A program made the position numbers and the translations under genes. Source: Geodermatophilaceae bacterium (GTDB taxonomy: Bacteria; Actinomycetota; Actinomycetes; Mycobacteriales; Geodermatophilaceae). Taken from it: 8,520 nucleotides of DNA. Under the pieces are notes generated by a model. The model was not told the DNA's origin. It saw nothing but the letters and a program-made list of their open reading frames with translations, and searched no databases. Positions 5,997 to 8,520 of this stretch are shown piece by piece. The DNA is taken from the NCBI GenBank assembly GCA_013814015.1, contig JACCQS010000066.1, forward strand, positions 1 through 8,520, written 5' to 3'. Position 1 is the first letter of the stretch. Each line of letters opens with the position of its first letter.

Positions 5997-7222
5997 CGCC
6001 TGCCACCAGACAGGGCGATCGCAGCACCGATCCGGAGCATGGCCTCGCGCACACCTGGGGCCACCCGGGCGGGGTCGAAGGGCTCACCGGCCTTGAGCGA
6101 GACGTCCGACGGCACGACGACGACGCGCACGGGTGCGAATCCGAGCTGCTCGGAGATCTCACGATGAGCTCGCCGGTGCGCTTCCTCGTGGTGAGACACG
6201 ACCACGAACACCGCGCCCTCCACTGCGAACGGGTTGATCTGGCGCAACCGGGACACCGCCACCTGCATCGCCGCCAGGCCGACCGCCCCCACCGACGTCA
6301 CCACCACCGCCTGGTCGCAACGGGCGATGGCGGCGTGCGCGGCCGGGCCGGGGTCCGTGCCGGCATCGACGAGGTTGAAGGCGTTGTCGGCCCCGAGGCG
6401 GTCCAGGAGTGCGGCGAGGTCCTCACGGCGCAGCGGCTGCTCCCAGCCGGCACCGTCGACGATGCCCAGACCAGCGGGGGTGCGCGGCAGCAGGGTCTCT
6501 TCACCCGATCGTACGAGCACGGTGGCCGACACCGGCTCAGGCAGACCGTGCAGCGCCCCCAGAGACGCAGCGCCGGCCTGGACATCCAGCAGCACCGGGT
6601 GGTCATCGCGGAGTGCGGCCAACGCGGCACCCACACCGGAGGCGACGGTGGTGGTGCCGACGCCGCCCTTGCCGGCCAGGAACGTCACGACCCGCCGCTC
6701 GGTCTGCCGTTGACGCACCGCCGCCACCAGTGCGCGCTCGTTGCCGGCCGCCTCGGCGGCGTCCGGGGTGACCATCCCCAGCGTCAGCGCGCGGACGAAA
6801 CGGCTCGGTGGCGCTTTCGGTGCGGGCGTCTGCGCGGCTGTCCGGGCCAGGAGCTGCTCCACGACGCCTACTGCACCTGGGTCGGCGGCTGGCGGCGCGA
6901 GGCCACGAGGCTGTGGCGCGCGAGTGCCGAGGCGCCTGGCATCTTGGGCGAACTCCGGGCGTATCGGCACGATTCTTGCGCTCGGGTCCCGGCGGTCGGG
7001 GGCTCGATCGCGCGGTGGGCCCGTGCCGGGGCCGAGCGGTGGAGCGGCCGTGGGACCGGTCGGGGCGGTAGGACCGGCGCCGCTGGTGGTCCCGGCCTCG
7101 TCGAGTCCCAGGCTGCGGGGGTCGATGCCCATGCGTGCGAGGTCGCTAGCCGCATGCTGCGCCGAGTTGCGCTGACGTTCGCGCTGCTCCTCGTCGCCGT
7201 CGTCACCGCTCTGGTCGCTCAC
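5993..7222 (-). CDS. MinD/ParA-like P-loop ATPase with Pro/Ala-rich N-terminus, T7SS-associated type
   Basis: This 409-residue protein starts at a GTG that overlaps the eccD stop and has a strong ribosome binding site. Residues 1-145 are rich in Pro, Ala, Arg and Asp and probably disordered. The ATPase domain runs from about 175 to the end. It has a deviant Walker A, GKGGVGTTT (184-192), a second motif VLLDVQAG with Asp213, and Walker B NLVDAG with Asp286. The MinD signature lysine is present (K185), but the usual second P-loop lysine is Thr190. Mycobacterial ESX loci also pair a Pro/Ala-rich MinD-like ATPase (EspI) with eccD, so a T7SS-linked regulatory or localising role is a reasonable inference. 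The pilus-operon ATPase at 4016-4810 is a different protein. No membrane segment is seen, so it should be cytoplasmic. A CpaE-type function for the pilus is the alternative. Confidence 0.78.
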   Translation of the reverse strand: MSDQSGDDGDEEQRERQRNSAQHAASDLARMGIDPRSLGLDEAGTTSGAGPTAPTGPTAAPPLGPGTGPPRDRAPDRRDPSARIVPIRPEFAQDARRLGTRAPQPRGLAPPAADPGAVGVVEQLLARTAAQTPAPKAPPSRFVRALTLGMVTPDAAEAAGNERALVAAVRQRQTERRVVTFLAGKGGVGTTTVASGVGAALAALRDDHPVLLDVQAGAASLGALHGLPEPVSATVLVRSGEETLLPRTPAGLGIVDGAGWEQPLRREDLAALLDRLGADNAFNLVDAGTDPGPAAHAAIARCDQAVVVTSVGAVGLAAMQVAVSRLRQINPFAVEGAVFVVVSHHEEAHRRAHREISEQLGFAPVRVVVVPSDVSLKAGEPFDPARVAPGVREAMLRIGAAIALSGGRR

Positions 7223-8520
7223 AGCACCCCTCCGAGGATCGAGAACACGCCGAGGCCACCGCACAGCAACACAACGAGGTCGACGATGACGAGGAACTCA
7301 ACGGCATTGAGCACTCGCTTGACCCGGGCCCTGGTGATCCCCGACATCGACAACGTGCTCACCCCGACCGCGAGCACCAAGGCGGCGAGCACGACGACGA
7401 CGACCCATGGCCGCAGCCCGGGCACGTCCTCGCTCAGCCGTACGAGCTGAAGGACGATGACCGCGATGCCCGCGACCCTCAGGGGCGCCATGTGCTGCAC
7501 CCGTGAGTAGACCCGCGACCGCAGGATCGCGGCGATCGCGATGCTGAGAGCGATGTAACGGTCCCAGACGTTGTCCGAGAAGGTGAGAGGAACCGATGTC
7601 CCCACGACCACCAGGCTGACGCCGACAAGTCCGCCGACCAGGATCGCGTTGCTCTGGCGGTAGCGCGAGCGCAACGTCTCGGTCGTCATCTGACCGACGT
7701 GACGTACGCGGTAGTCGGCGCTGGCGAGTCCACCGGTTGACAGCGACAGGCGTGGAAGCACGCCCGACACCAGCAGCGCGAGCACCGGCAGCACACGGAA
7801 GACCTGTTCGATCGAAACCGACGACAGCTCTGCGATCGCGATCGCGAGGCCGGCGACGAGAAGGACGACAGCGACCGCGAGGTGGCCGGTGGCGGACTCG
7901 GTGAGCAGCCGGGCGACCCCCGCGACCGCGGTGACGGCGACGGCGGCGATGATCAACGTCACCGCTGGGTCCAGCTCGAGGGCGACGCCGTAGGCGGTCC
8001 CCACCAGGTAACCCCAGCCCATCGCCACGCCAGCGCACACCTGTGCCACCCAGGCCTGGGCGAAGTGCGCCCCCCACGCCGCCATCGCGACGAGGACCGC
8101 CGTTGAGGCCGTGACCGTCACCAGAAGTGGTGCGGTGTCGACCGCCACCAGAAGCGTCGGCCGCAGCCACACGAAGACGGCGGCGACGGCGAGTACCGTC
8201 GCCCCGGCCACGAGCACGGAGGTGATCGTCGTCCGGGGCGTCCACCCGCCACCGGCCGCATCGGCGCTGTCCTCGACCGCGTCGCGGACGTCCTCCACGA
8301 GCGCGGGGCGTACGTCTTCGCGCTGTGCGCGCAGCTCAAGGACGTCCCCGTCGAGAACGCCGGCATCGCGGAGGGTCTGGGTGAGCGGGAGCGGCTGGCC
8401 GCCAAGACGCGCGAGGGTCCACGCCGTCAGATTTCCATCGGCCCCGTCGGTCGCGCAGTATCTGAGCACCTGGGGCAGCACGTCGGCCATGGGCAGCGCG
8501 CTCGGGAGCGCGATGTCGAC
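7219..8520 (-). CDS. eccD: EccD-like type VII secretion integral membrane protein (5' end outside window)
   Basis: EccD forms the multi-helix membrane vestibule of the ESX/T7SS translocon. The reading frame stays open to the right edge. The ten codons before the ATG at 8490 read VDIALPSALP, which fits the start of the EccD ubiquitin-like domain, so that ATG is internal. Counting from it, residues 1-55 complete this domain and end in the family-typical TLRDAGVLDGDVLELR. About eleven hydrophobic segments follow, near 88-109, 119-140, 146-169, 175-195, 203-222, 230-247, 283-304, 311-325, 337-352, 362-380 and 395-420. The basic cytoplasmic loop near 258-280 and the LRSRVYSRVQ stretch (323-332) look like EccD. 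The stop overlaps the next GTG start (GTGA), so the two genes are probably translationally coupled. EccD family membership is confident; partnership with the nearby Tad pilus is inference. Confidence 0.85.
   Translation of the reverse strand, partial: VDIALPSALPMADVLPQVLRYCATDGADGNLTAWTLARLGGQPLPLTQTLRDAGVLDGDVLELRAQREDVRPALVEDVRDAVEDSADAAGGGWTPRTTITSVLVAGATVLAVAAVFVWLRPTLLVAVDTAPLLVTVTASTAVLVAMAAWGAHFAQAWVAQVCAGVAMGWGYLVGTAYGVALELDPAVTLIIAAVAVTAVAGVARLLTESATGHLAVAVVLLVAGLAIAIAELSSVSIEQVFRVLPVLALLVSGVLPRLSLSTGGLASADYRVRHVGQMTTETLRSRYRQSNAILVGGLVGVSLVVVGTSVPLTFSDNVWDRYIALSIAIAAILRSRVYSRVQHMAPLRVAGIAVIVLQLVRLSEDVPGLRPWVVVVVLAALVLAVGVSTLSMSGITRARVKRVLNAVEFLVIVDLVVLLCGGLGVFSILGGVL
7227..7233 (-). 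promoter_or_regulatory. Ribosome binding site fixing the GTG start of the MinD-like gene
   Basis: GGAGGGG on the minus strand lies four bases before the GTG at 7222. It is the strongest Shine-Dalgarno match in the window and supports that GTG over the in-frame ATG at 7264. Confidence 0.7.

Noticed and set aside
4605..6167. Long open frame on the plus strand (520 codons)
   Set aside because: It lies antisense across four supported genes and the intergenic hairpin, and its low-complexity composition matches no family I recognise.
7222..7264. ATG at 7264 as start of the MinD-like protein
   Set aside because: It would overlap eccD by 46 bases. The GTG at 7222 has a strong ribosome binding site and a clean GTGA overlap.
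5858..7450. Long open frame on the plus strand (530 codons)
   Set aside because: It is antisense to the MinD-like gene and parts of both its neighbours, crosses their boundaries, and matches no family I recognise. Long antisense frames are common in high-GC DNA.
8488..8490. ATG at 8490 as the true start of EccD
   Set aside because: The frame remains open upstream and the ten preceding codons fit the EccD ubiquitin-like domain, so the start is beyond the window.
1..8520. tRNA, rRNA, CRISPR array, insertion sequence or attachment site
   Set aside because: No cloverleaf, regularly spaced repeat, transposase or flanking inverted repeat was seen; nearly all of the window is accounted for by tightly packed genes.

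Overview
The window is high-GC DNA with strongly GC-biased third codon positions. Every supportable gene is on the minus strand, and most neighbours overlap through ATGA, GTGA or TGATG junctions. Together with the protein families, this points to an actinobacterium; Nocardioides or a relative is a guess from style, not a demonstrated assignment.

Read in the direction of transcription (right to left), there are two blocks. The upstream block (8520 to 5658) encodes an EccD-like type VII secretion (T7SS/ESX) membrane protein whose 5' end lies outside the window, a MinD/ParA-like ATPase with a Pro/Ala-rich N-terminus, and a 112-residue single-pass membrane protein. That small protein resembles only the cytoplasmic and transmembrane N-terminus of EccB and lacks the periplasmic domain. 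The three genes are joined by 4-base overlaps. A perfect 8-bp-stem hairpin lies just after the last stop, inside the only sizeable intergenic gap (153 bp).

The downstream block (5504 to 1) is a Tad/Flp pilus operon: a CpaB/RcpC-like SAF-domain protein, a TadZ/CpaE-like ATPase, the TadA/CpaF secretion ATPase, TadB and TadC inner-membrane platform proteins, a Flp-type prepilin, a TadE-like minor pilin, and a second TadE-like minor pilin cut by the left edge. No secretin is visible, as expected for a Gram-positive envelope, and no prepilin peptidase lies in the window.

TadA would power pilin extraction through the TadB/TadC platform, Flp would form the fibre, the TadE-like proteins would be minor subunits, TadZ would place the machine, and the SAF protein would act outside the membrane. 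The unusual point is that a partial T7SS-like set (EccD, ATPase, EccB-like stub) sits directly upstream of a complete-looking Tad core in the same orientation. Whether this is a functional hybrid or only adjacency depends on the gene content beyond 8520 and on conservation in other genomes.
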